From a virus, in the IMG/VR virus record IMGVR_UViG_3300020469_000155, positions 1 to 32,355 of that record: DNA of 32,355 nucleotides; one strand, given 5' to 3'. The first letter of the stretch is position 1. Each line of letters begins with the position of its first letter. The position numbers and the translations under genes are program-made. Shown in pieces: positions 16,128 to 21,757 of the stretch. The notes below the pieces were generated by a model. It saw only the letters and a list, made by a program, of their open reading frames with translations, was not told where the DNA came from and did no database searches.

Positions 16128-16297
16128 GATTTTGCGTATTTTCTAATTAGTGCTTTATGAAAAGCAATAACTCTATCTTCATTAATTTGCCCGTAGCGTA
16201 AAAAATCTTCAAAACTCAAATTAAGAACTTCAAACTCTTTTGTCGAAAGCGGGTAAGTAATATCATCCTTTAGCTTTTTTATTATTTGTTCGATCAT
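16124..16297 (-). CDS. Small hypothetical protein (57 aa)
   Basis: A 57-residue protein (MIEQIIKKLKDDITYPLSTK) that is helical with a basic C-terminus (FHKALIRKYAKS). The ATG follows AAGGAGAAACTAGC, the same ribosome-binding leader used by the gene one position upstream, and overlaps the preceding stop by ATGA. Function unknown. Confidence 0.65.
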   Translation of the reverse strand: MIEQIIKKLKDDITYPLSTKEFEVLNLSFEDFLRYGQINEDRVIAFHKALIRKYAKS

Positions 16298-16521
16298 GCT
16301 AGTTTCTCCTTGGTAAGTATTCGTTCCGCAAGTTTTGTACTTTTATGCAAAGTCAAGAAACCAAAACAAGCACGCAAGTTAGTTGCTAAAATGTGCTTGT
16401 TTTCATGCATCATGCACATGCAAACATAGCCTTTCCCGAAAACACTTTCTTCGTTGTAAATGTCTATAAAATCTAGCACGCCATTTTTTTGACGTGTCCA
16501 TTTAAAGTTATCTAATTTCAT
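16294..16521 (-). CDS. Hypothetical protein (75 aa)
   Basis: A 75-residue protein beginning MKLDNFKWTRQKNGVLDF, with a Cys/Met-rich strand (GKGYVCMCMMHENKH) and a basic helical end. The start at 16521 has an excellent AGGAGAAACTAGC leader; a longer frame upstream would overlap the membrane miniprotein. Clustered Cys, Met and His could bind metal, but spacing matches no motif I know. Confidence 0.6.
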   Translation of the reverse strand: MKLDNFKWTRQKNGVLDFIDIYNEESVFGKGYVCMCMMHENKHILATNLRACFGFLTLHKSTKLAERILTKEKLA

Positions 16522-16522
16522 G

Positions 16523-16615
16523 CTAGTTTCTCCTAAGTAGTGTTTGAATCGCAATCCAAGCGCCCGCAATGAGCCACGGGAGCCAAAGGCAAAGGGTGAG
16601 TTCGTAATGTGTCAT
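16523..16615 (-). CDS. Membrane miniprotein (30 aa)
   Basis: A 30-residue protein dominated by one hydrophobic, Trp-rich span (LTLCLWLPWLIAGAWIAIQT, about residues 6-25) and ending in RRN. The ATGA overlap with the upstream stop and the 1-bp gap to the next start make translation plausible. The positive C-terminus predicts it stays inside. A holin-like or exclusion role is possible but unproven. Confidence 0.55.
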   Translation of the reverse strand: MTHYELTLCLWLPWLIAGAWIAIQTLLRRN

Positions 16616-16854
16616 GCTTCGCAAGTCTCCTCGGTTTCAACATGCTCCTTTAATTCATCCCATTTGATTTCTTGAAGGTCGAGCATGTCTGCGAGTATCT
16701 TGTCACATACATTATCGCTATCGGCTAAAGAGCTTACCCGCTCCTCTAACTCCTCCTTGATCCAATCAAGGATGCTTTCAGTATGTGGTTCATACCATAG
16801 GTTGATCAACCATGTGGAGCGGTTAGTCCATCCATTGTAAGTATTGTTTTTCAT
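16612..16854 (-). CDS. NGWTNRSTW-type phage protein, first gene of minus operon (80 aa)
   Basis: An 80-residue protein whose start (YNGWTNRSTWLINLWYEP) matches a widespread small phage family with the signature NGWTNRETW; the function of that family is not known. The remainder is acidic and helical (EELEERVSSLADSD). The leader is A-rich (TTAAATACTATG) with no Shine-Dalgarno. It heads the minus operon, about 100 bp from a candidate promoter region. Confidence 0.8.
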   Translation of the reverse strand: MKNNTYNGWTNRSTWLINLWYEPHTESILDWIKEELEERVSSLADSDNVCDKILADMLDLQEIKWDELKEHVETEETCEA

Positions 16855-16927
16855 AGTATTTAATTTTTTTTGTGTGTTATGAGGGAAAGACCCTCGTTCG
16901 GATATCTAAACTACTTAACGTACAAAT

Positions 16928-16975
16928 GTAGTATGTCAAACAGTATTTGTAGTTTACTGCATTCAGGCATCGTAT
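16928..16975. promoter_or_regulatory. Promoter/operator region of the minus small-gene operon
   Basis: Minus-strand TTGACA (16959-16954) with only weak TAAGTA-like -10 matches. It is overlapped by related half-sites TACAAATGTAG and ACTACAAATACT in opposite orientations, as expected for a dimeric repressor. The -10 box is poor, so activation or another sigma factor may be involved. Confidence 0.35.
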
Positions 16976-17055
16976 AAACCCCTCTAAATCAACATCTTAG
17001 CGTTATAAAAAAATATCGTTTTTTTTTAGCGGGCGGATGATGTGGCAGAAATAAG

Positions 17056-17100
17056 GTTTAGAGAGTTTAGAGAGTTTAGAGGGTTTAGAGGGTTTAGGAA
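17056..17100 (+). repeat. Tandem 9-bp iterons GTTTAGAGR (4.7 copies)
   Basis: Four full head-to-tail copies (GTTTAGAGA twice, GTTTAGAGG twice) and a partial fifth (GTTTAGG) run without gaps. An inverted CCTCTAAA lies at 16981-16988. Short tandem iterons next to AT-rich DNA and a dyad are typical of replication origins and initiator-binding sites. Confidence 0.8.
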
Positions 17101-17147
17101 TTAATTCATTTCTACTCCGACATGCCTTTTTTTGGTACGCCGAACAC

Positions 17148-17191
17148 GAAATAACGCATCAACATATCATGATGCGTTGATATGTTATTTC
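17148..17191. repeat. 44-bp imperfect dyad (origin- or operator-like)
   Basis: Perfectly centred at 17169/17170: GAAATAAC, ATCAAC and ATCA on the left pair with TGAT, GTTGAT and GTTATTTC on the right, interrupted only by two symmetric 2-bp GC/AT mismatches. A dyad this long next to iterons suggests an initiator- or regulator-binding site, or a cruciform. Confidence 0.75.
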
Positions 17192-17471
17192 ACGCAATGC
17201 AGTCCACCGCCAAACCTTACAAATTGCAAGCAATCGATTGGCGCAATTGGCGCACATGGCGAGAAATGCCAGTAAACATGCGGTCTAACAAAAGACTTCG
17301 AATCTTTTGTGACCCACCGGCAACGCGCGTCAACGCTACGCGCTACGCTATGCAGGGGGGGCGGGGGTCCGCGCATGTCCGCGCTAATTTATATATTATC
17401 ATCACACCCCCCACGAAATTTTTCGCTATATGTTTTTGGTGTGCTTGCGGTAGTCGTGTGTATTATATGCT

Positions 17472-17888
17472 TTATCGTGTAAACACGCCCCAGTCCTCAC
17501 GGAACTTTTCGTGCTTTGCCTTGGAGTCCGGGTTGTGTGGATACAGGGATATTCTAATTGCACTGTCTATGGCGAGTAATGGAATGAGATACCAGGTTGG
17601 CAATTTTTCGACATAAGCGGCGAGTACATCCACCTTGGTTGGATCAATTGATTGTTTAGCGGATGATCCACTAGCGGTGGTAATCATATATCTGCCCAAT
17701 CCTCCCCGTGATTTATCATGTACTTTATCAGCGGTTCCTTTGATTTGTACTTTATAGGACCGCCCTGCCTGGTTCATTACTAAGCAGTCCTGTGGAAGAT
17801 AGTCTCCGAGCGGGATGAATACTTCGAGGTTTCGCTCAAGAGCTTCAGTGAAGAATATTTGCTCGTATATATTACCCTTTCTTTTCAT
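17472..17888 (-). CDS. PD-(D/E)XK family endonuclease-like protein (138 aa)
   Basis: A 138-residue protein resembling the PD-(D/E)XK group found in small endonucleases. KGNIYEQIFFTEAL gives the early Glu, VFIPLGDYLPQDCLV gives the catalytic Asp, and YKVQIKGTA gives a Q-x-K version of the E-x-K pair. The mid-region GRYMITTASG and the strand LPTWYLIPLLAI fit the rest of the fold. It overlaps the upstream gene by 17 bp and is transcribed with it. Roles of relatives vary (restriction, homing, DNA repair). The Gln in place of Glu may alter activity. Confidence 0.7.
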   Translation of the reverse strand: MKRKGNIYEQIFFTEALERNLEVFIPLGDYLPQDCLVMNQAGRSYKVQIKGTADKVHDKSRGGLGRYMITTASGSSAKQSIDPTKVDVLAAYVEKLPTWYLIPLLAIDSAIRISLYPHNPDSKAKHEKFREDWGVFTR

Positions 17889-18354
17889 CAACCACTATAG
17901 TTTCAGCATTCTTTGCATTCCCCTTGAGTATTGAGCGTACTTTATCGGGTGACATATCTGACGCGCCGAGTTTGACTGATGCATTGGCGGTAATATTGGT
18001 TGGTCTTCCTGAGATGGTCATGAATTTATCGAACAGCATACCCACGGCATAGGCTTTATTTTGCGGGGGTATTTTATCAATTGAGTCATGTAGATCATTG
18101 AGAGAATCCGTGACCATATGCTGCAGTTTTTTGGACACTGCGTTGAGAAATTCCTGCTCGGTCATTTCCATGCCGTACTTCATGGCATTTTGTATTCTCA
18201 GTCTGCTTTCTTCCTGCCGTGAGGAAAGGACAATATTTTCACATTCCTGTTTATGGGTGGATGTTTTGGATGCTATCTTTGCGGCGGAAGTGATAATTTT
18301 ATCCTTCAGCTTGGCATCGAAGGCATTGAGTTTTTTGGGTATCCCTCTTGGCAT
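17872..18354 (-). CDS. Hypothetical protein, possible small-terminase-like (160 aa)
   Basis: A 160-residue protein starting MPRGIPKKLNAFDAKLKD, with a basic N-terminus, a long charged helical region (TEQEFLNAVSKKLQHMV) and a C-terminal block KIPPQNKAYAVGMLFDKFM followed by SGRPTNI. The latter resembles a segment of phage small-terminase-like proteins (proline, then G-x-L-x-DK, then G-x-PT). A TATAAA box ten bases upstream of ATG would leave almost no leader. It is divergent from the HTH gene and on the strand opposite to the large terminase, which is unusual, so the assignment is tentative. Confidence 0.5.
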   Translation of the reverse strand: MPRGIPKKLNAFDAKLKDKIITSAAKIASKTSTHKQECENIVLSSRQEESRLRIQNAMKYGMEMTEQEFLNAVSKKLQHMVTDSLNDLHDSIDKIPPQNKAYAVGMLFDKFMTISGRPTNITANASVKLGASDMSPDKVRSILKGNAKNAETIVVDEKKG

Positions 18355-18413
18355 TGACTGAATTTTATAAGTTTTTATTTGACTTGTCCACAATAAACTA
18401 CACAAGGATACAT

Positions 18414-18854
18414 GTGGCTATAAAGATGACTGGCAAACAGGCGATGAAGATACTGAAGGAAGCGGGTATTTCACGGGATGAATTTGCGGGAATTATGGGC
18501 ATTAAATGCAGTACTATGCGTACTTGTTTATATGGAAACCGAGTATCTGCGAAGATGGTGGTTAAATTGAGCGAGCTTGCGGGTGAGGAGATTGAAAAGC
18601 GCGAGATTGCAGATGTGGATGAAATGATTGAGGAAGTGATTGCACCAATCAAGGAGGTGGAGAAGCGAGTTGAACAGGCGGAGGAATTAATTGGTCGTGT
18701 ATATTTGAAACCGAGAAATCCCTATCGCTATGATGTTGAATTTGCGGATGGCAGTCATGGCTGGTTTCGCGCAAAGCCAAACAGTTATTTTATAGGTGAT
18801 GAGGTACGTCTTAGAAAAGCGGATCGTGGATGGGAGGTTGTGCGATGTGGATAA
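18414..18854 (+). CDS. HTH regulator with C-terminal small beta-barrel (146 aa)
   Basis: A 146-residue protein. Residues about 5-50 are a helix-turn-helix of the antitoxin/Cro type (QAMKILKEAGISRDEFAGIM and CSTMRTCLYGNRVS). A coiled coil follows (about 60-95, IEEVIAPIKEVEKRVEQAEE), then a beta-rich end (YRYDVEFADGSHGWF, GDEVRLRKADRGWEV) like a small OB/KOW barrel. GTG 18414 has AAGGA five bases upstream; ATG 18426 is a weaker alternative. Its stop overlaps the methyltransferase start by 8 bp, so a controlling role over that gene is plausible but inferred. Confidence 0.65.
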   Translation: MAIKMTGKQAMKILKEAGISRDEFAGIMGIKCSTMRTCLYGNRVSAKMVVKLSELAGEEIEKREIADVDEMIEEVIAPIKEVEKRVEQAEELIGRVYLKPRNPYRYDVEFADGSHGWFRAKPNSYFIGDEVRLRKADRGWEVVRCG

Positions 18855-20166
18855 TCCCCAAAACATTATCAGCTTTTGTACCGGCTACGGAGGGATTGAG
18901 CTTGGACTTAGAAGAGCGGGCGTGGATGTTAGAGTCATCTGCAATGTGGAGATCGAAGCCTTCGTCCAAGCCAACCTGGTTGCGAAGATTGAAGAAGGGA
19001 GGATGGATAACGCACCTATCTTCTCGGATCTTAAAACCTTCCCTGCATCAATCTTTCGAGGAAAAATTTGTGGACTCATTGGAGGATATCCATGCCAGCC
19101 ATTCAGTAGCGCAGGGAAGCGACAAGGAGCAAAAGACCCAAGACACTTGTGGCCATATATCCGAAAGCACATCCGGGCAATTAGACCTGTTTGGTGCTTT
19201 TGGGAAAATGTCGCAGGACACACCACGATGGGGCTATGGCGAGTCCTGTCCGATTTGGAAGAAGATGGTTACCGATGCGCGTGGGGCATATTCAGCGCGG
19301 AAGAAGTTGGCGCTCCACACCAAAGGAAACGAGTGTTCATCTTGGCCTACCGCGAGTGCGAGGGATCACAAGGGTGGATATACGGGGGGCAGAATAAGGA
19401 ACGGGAAAGTGTCGATGGATACTCTCGATGTGGCGGTACAGGCACACACGGACGGAGGGATTCTGAGCAAGTGGGCAACACCACAAGCCTCCGACCACGT
19501 GGAGGGAGCGAGAACTGCGAAGGAGAGCAATCAGAAGTGCTTGGGGAGAGACTTGAATCAGATGGAGAATTGGCCCACCCCGACAGGCACGGAAAGGAGC
19601 GGGACGAACCCGCAGACGGGCAAGGGGCATGGACTCAGCAAAGCAGCGAAGATGAACTGGCCCACCCCGCGAGCCGGGAACCCCGGCAGTCGCAAGCCTG
19701 GAACGGGGGGGAAGATATTGGCGGAGGAAGCGAAGAAGAATTGGGGAACTCCGGCATCGAACGATGCGAACAAGACTCCGCATTGCGAGATAAACAGCAA
19801 GCAAGGGGGGTTGAGCAAGTCTGTAGGGATCGAGGAAGCGAAGAAGAATTGGGGGACACCGCAAGCGAGGGATTGGAAGGGCGCGCAGGGGAGGGCGTAC
19901 AAGGGGGGAGCGAAGGACTTGCCTGCGCAGACGGAGGGAGTGCCACCACACAATGGCCTGCAAGACCAGGAGAAGAGCAATACGAGTGGGAAGAACCACG
20001 GGTCACCGAAGCTCAATCCGAATTGGTGCGAACAACTGCAAGGCCTCGAAGTGGGGTGGACCCAATTACCAACCGAGTGGATCGGCTCCGACTCTTAGGA
20101 AATGGTGTTGTCCCCCAAACAGCAGAACTAGCATGGAAGACTTTATGGAAGGAAATGAACCAATGA
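18847..20166 (+). CDS. C5 cytosine-specific DNA methyltransferase (frame 1), overprinted by a second gene
   Basis: A 439-residue enzyme that transfers a methyl group from S-adenosylmethionine to cytosine C5. Motif I is FCTGYGG (residues 10-16), motif IV is GGYPCQPFSSAG with catalytic Cys83, motif VI is ENV (120-122), motif VIII is HQRKR (158-162) and motif X is GNGVVP (about 418-423). Between VIII and X lies a roughly 250-residue, Gly/Glu/Ser-rich, low-hydrophobic insertion with repeated ELAHP, ELGN and ELGD units. That is where the target-recognition domain normally sits. I chose GTG 18847 (GGGAGG nine bases upstream); an ATG at 18796 adds 17 residues. No cognate restriction gene is certain, so it may be orphan and protect phage DNA. 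Confidence 0.88.
   Translation: MDNPQNIISFCTGYGGIELGLRRAGVDVRVICNVEIEAFVQANLVAKIEEGRMDNAPIFSDLKTFPASIFRGKICGLIGGYPCQPFSSAGKRQGAKDPRHLWPYIRKHIRAIRPVWCFWENVAGHTTMGLWRVLSDLEEDGYRCAWGIFSAEEVGAPHQRKRVFILAYRECEGSQGWIYGGQNKERESVDGYSRCGGTGTHGRRDSEQVGNTTSLRPRGGSENCEGEQSEVLGERLESDGELAHPDRHGKERDEPADGQGAWTQQSSEDELAHPASREPRQSQAWNGGEDIGGGSEEELGNSGIERCEQDSALRDKQQARGVEQVCRDRGSEEELGDTASEGLEGRAGEGVQGGSEGLACADGGSATTQWPARPGEEQYEWEEPRVTEAQSELVRTTARPRSGVDPITNRVDRLRLLGNGVVPQTAELAWKTLWKEMNQ
19070..20098 (+). CDS. Overprinted WPTP-repeat protein (frame 2), inside the methyltransferase gene
   Basis: A 342-residue reading frame entirely inside the methyltransferase gene. GTG 19070 has GAGG eight bases upstream and gives VDSLEDIHASHSVAQG. 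Next come KTQDTCGH, LDLFGAFGKMSQDT and ARGAYSARKKLALHT. Six units follow: SWPTASARDHKGG, KWATPQASDHVEG, NWPTPTGTERSG, NWPTPRAGNPG, NWGTPASNDANK and NWGTPQARDWKG. The end is KLNPNWCEQLQGLEVGWTQL. I recognise this overall pattern from phage proteins lying beside or over C5 methyltransferases; their function is unknown to me. A longer frame reaches ATG 18830. The region is T-poor, which by itself keeps frames open, so the motif pattern is the main evidence. Confidence 0.7.
   Translation: MDSLEDIHASHSVAQGSDKEQKTQDTCGHISESTSGQLDLFGAFGKMSQDTPRWGYGESCPIWKKMVTDARGAYSARKKLALHTKGNECSSWPTASARDHKGGYTGGRIRNGKVSMDTLDVAVQAHTDGGILSKWATPQASDHVEGARTAKESNQKCLGRDLNQMENWPTPTGTERSGTNPQTGKGHGLSKAAKMNWPTPRAGNPGSRKPGTGGKILAEEAKKNWGTPASNDANKTPHCEINSKQGGLSKSVGIEEAKKNWGTPQARDWKGAQGRAYKGGAKDLPAQTEGVPPHNGLQDQEKSNTSGKNHGSPKLNPNWCEQLQGLEVGWTQLPTEWIGSDS
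19724..19854 (+). repeat. 23-bp direct repeat within the overprint
   Basis: GAGGAAGCGAAGAAGAATTG plus GGG occurs at 19724-19746 and again at 19832-19854. It encodes EEELG in frame 1 and EEAKKNWG in frame 2, so the repeat unit is dual-coding and suggests the insertion grew by local duplication. Confidence 0.85.
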
Positions 20167-20282
20167 CCGACGAAGAATTTGAGGCAAGAGCGTTGTACGA
20201 TGATTACCAGGAGGAATTGTGCAAAGACCGCAGAATAAGCGAGGGCAGGGGATGGATGAACGAAGAGGAAGAAAATGAGTGA
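20163..20282 (+). CDS. Small acidic hypothetical protein (39 aa)
   Basis: A 39-residue protein (MTDEEFEARALYDDYQEELC), highly acidic and helical, starting at an ATGA overlap with the methyltransferase stop and overlapping the next start. Function unknown. Confidence 0.55.
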   Translation: MTDEEFEARALYDDYQEELCKDRRISEGRGWMNEEEENE

Positions 20283-20499
20283 ACAACTCGCTACCTACCA
20301 GGAGATTTTACGCGGATGGCGATATTTTTGGTCGCAGACCGAGATTACACATTTTGAAAAGGACAAGGATGGCAAGCATATACTCGACAAGAATGGAGCG
20401 ATGATTGCGGTACGCACGGATAAACAACGCCAGTTCCCGACCAAGATGAATTCATATTTTAAAAATCATGACAGACGCGAAAAGAAAAGTGATCCATGA
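20275..20499 (+). CDS. Small hypothetical protein (74 aa)
   Basis: A 74-residue protein (MSEQLATYQEILRGWRYFWS) ending in a basic tail (HDRREKKSDP). Overlaps its upstream neighbour by 8 bp. No recognised family; charged and soluble. Confidence 0.6.
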   Translation: MSEQLATYQEILRGWRYFWSQTEITHFEKDKDGKHILDKNGAMIAVRTDKQRQFPTKMNSYFKNHDRREKKSDP

Positions 20500-20647
20500 G
20501 GTCAAGGCATTGCTTCATCGATGGTCTGAGGAAAGTGACTTGGAGGATAGGGATTTATTGAAGTGTTTAAGTGAGGCGGTGGATGAATATTTCGATGATG
20601 ATGTGGTTGATTTTGAAAGTGATATTGAACTGGAGGATGAGGAATGA
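20468..20647 (+). CDS. Small acidic helical protein (59 aa)
   Basis: A 59-residue protein (MTDAKRKVIHEVKALLHRWS) with an extremely acidic C-terminus (DDDVVDFESDIELEDEE). Overlaps the previous gene by 32 bp and the next by ATGA. Such Asp/Glu-rich miniproteins can mimic DNA, but nothing specific supports that here. Confidence 0.55.
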   Translation: MTDAKRKVIHEVKALLHRWSEESDLEDRDLLKCLSEAVDEYFDDDVVDFESDIELEDEE

Positions 20648-20811
20648 ATATATATTTGCCTACGGGAAAAAAGGTGGAGAGTTGGCCTCAATGGGTCAAG
20701 CGGTTGGAAGATGAGAATAAAAAATTAAACGATCAAAACAACGAGTTGCGCGCGGAAAATTTACAACTCAAAGCAAGATGTTGTGAGATATGGAAGGAAA
20801 AAAATGAATGA
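20644..20811 (+). CDS. Coiled-coil miniprotein (55 aa)
   Basis: A 55-residue protein with a leucine-zipper-like coil (VKRLEDENKKLNDQNNELRA, continuing into LQLKARC) from about residue 19 to 48, and paired cysteines (RCC). ATGA overlaps on both sides fix its ends. Likely a dimeric accessory factor; no known family. Confidence 0.6.
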   Translation: MNIYLPTGKKVESWPQWVKRLEDENKKLNDQNNELRAENLQLKARCCEIWKEKNE

Positions 20812-21017
20812 AAGTGCCGGAAGGTTGGAACCCCGATTATTGGAAAAGATACGGGCGAGCAATACCACTTTCCGTTGCCGAATATGTACCATTCGACTTA
20901 TCCAAGCGGAATCATCCGACATTGAAATTAAGCCCCGAAACATTGGAGAGGATACGCAAGGCTGGTCAGTCGGTGAAGCGGAAATCCCGACCAACACGCT
21001 CGAAGAGGCAATCATAG
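20808..21017 (+). CDS. Small basic hypothetical protein (69 aa)
   Basis: A 69-residue protein (MKVPEGWNPDYWKRYGRAIP) with a proline-rich middle (VPFDLSKRNHPTLKLSPETL) and a basic end (SVKRKSRPTRSKRQS). Start set by ATGA overlap with the coiled-coil gene. Basic tail suggests nucleic-acid contact; unassigned. Confidence 0.6.
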   Translation: MKVPEGWNPDYWKRYGRAIPLSVAEYVPFDLSKRNHPTLKLSPETLERIRKAGQSVKRKSRPTRSKRQS

Positions 21018-21042
21018 TGGGTATGGAGATACAGGCGAGGGA

Positions 21043-21489
21043 ATGAGAACCAGGTACGAGACTCAGCATGATCTTGATAATGAAAATGAAATTGCTGACT
21101 TCTTGGAAAAGGAGTGGGGATGTGAGTTTATAAAACTCGATCCTGTAAAGTGGAAAGTGGATTACTTGATTAGATCGATAAAAAACAAAGGCAAGTATGC
21201 ATGGTGTGAGATCAAGCGGGCAAATATAAACTTTGGTCAGTATTTATTTATGATCAGTTATAAGAAGATCGAAGCCGCCAAGGCACTGTATGAAACTTCG
21301 GGTCAAAATTTCATGCTTATTTTTCGATGCAAGGATGTATTGTGCTATCATACATGGGACTTTAAAAAGAAGTACAAATTTGAATATTCGGGACGAACAA
21401 TGACAACACGGGACAGTCATGATATTGAGCCTGTGTTTCGGATCGAGCCGGATGAGTGCGTCAAGCTCAACAAGTTTAATAATGCGTAA
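21043..21489 (+). CDS. Second PD-(D/E)XK-like nuclease (148 aa)
   Basis: A 148-residue protein (HDLDNENEIADFLEKEWGCE) with the pattern D-x(n)-E-x-K. The N-terminal helix supplies Glu, KVDYLIRSI supplies Asp, and YAWCEIKRANI supplies the Glu and Lys. The following FGQYLFMISYKKIEAAKALY matches a conserved strand-helix pair of small phage nucleases. It sits after the methyltransferase and four small genes, and could be the partner of a restriction system or a recombination enzyme. Family recognised by eye, substrate unknown. Confidence 0.6.
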   Translation: MRTRYETQHDLDNENEIADFLEKEWGCEFIKLDPVKWKVDYLIRSIKNKGKYAWCEIKRANINFGQYLFMISYKKIEAAKALYETSGQNFMLIFRCKDVLCYHTWDFKKKYKFEYSGRTMTTRDSHDIEPVFRIEPDECVKLNKFNNA

Positions 21490-21754
21490 AGTTTTATTAC
21501 TTGGTTTGTTTTTAACTTCCTGTTTTCACAGTCAATGGTCGGATGAAGTAACTGCGATTATACAACAGGATGCAAAAAATAAACGCCATGAATTATTACT
21601 GCTCGAAGAGATTGCAAATGCGGAAATCAATGACGATATGGACGCATTTAAGTTTTTTTTCGAGGAATATATTAAGGTACAACGCTTGAATATAAATGAG
21701 GATTGGAAGGAGCATCCCGAATACATCGAGGGTGGATTGAATATAAAGTATTGA
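21482..21754 (+). CDS. Small phage lipoprotein (90 aa)
   Basis: A 90-residue protein with a classic lipoprotein signal: MRK, a short hydrophobic core (VLLLGLFL) and a lipobox LTSC with the acylated Cys at residue 14. The mature part is charged and helical (IIQQDAKNKRHELLLLEEIA), ending in an aromatic tail. It overlaps the upstream gene by 8 bp and precedes the terminase. Phage lipoproteins at the cell surface often block superinfection by masking a receptor; that role is inferred. Confidence 0.75.
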   Translation: MRKVLLLGLFLTSCFHSQWSDEVTAIIQQDAKNKRHELLLLEEIANAEINDDMDAFKFFFEEYIKVQRLNINEDWKEHPEYIEGGLNIKY

Positions 21755-21757
21755 ACT

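Larger units (their letters stand above)
16855..17471. other. 617-bp non-coding region: promoter region, iterons, dyad, GC-rich segment
   Basis: No convincing gene on either strand. In order: the A-rich leader of the minus operon; a TTGACA box on the minus strand (16959-16954) within repeated TACAAATGTAG / ACTACAAATACT half-sites; a CCTCTAAAT element (16981-16989) inverted relative to the later iterons; a T-run; the iteron array; the 44-bp dyad; a perfect 8-bp hairpin (17288-17310); and a GC-rich stretch near 17320-17390. A plus-strand ORF at 17182-17616 lacks protein-like composition and runs antisense to the nuclease gene. Confidence 0.6.

Noticed and set aside
15969-16160. Plus-strand frame of 63 codons
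   Set aside because: Antisense to the basic miniprotein with exact ATGA coupling; no leader signal.
17056-17100. CRISPR array
   Set aside because: Repeats are 9 bp and contiguous with no spacers.
17225-17320. tRNA-like sequence with a TTCGAATC element
   Set aside because: The bases fold as a simple hairpin (17288-17310); no acceptor or anticodon arm can be formed around it.
17182-17616. Plus-strand frame of 144 codons over the non-coding region
   Set aside because: Composition is not protein-like, it has no ribosome site, and its 3' part lies antisense to the better supported nuclease gene.
19337-19999. Long minus-strand open frames antisense to the methyltransferase
   Set aside because: Translations are Leu/Arg/Pro/Ser-rich repeats without motifs; they stay open because the plus strand is T-poor and the coding units are repetitive.
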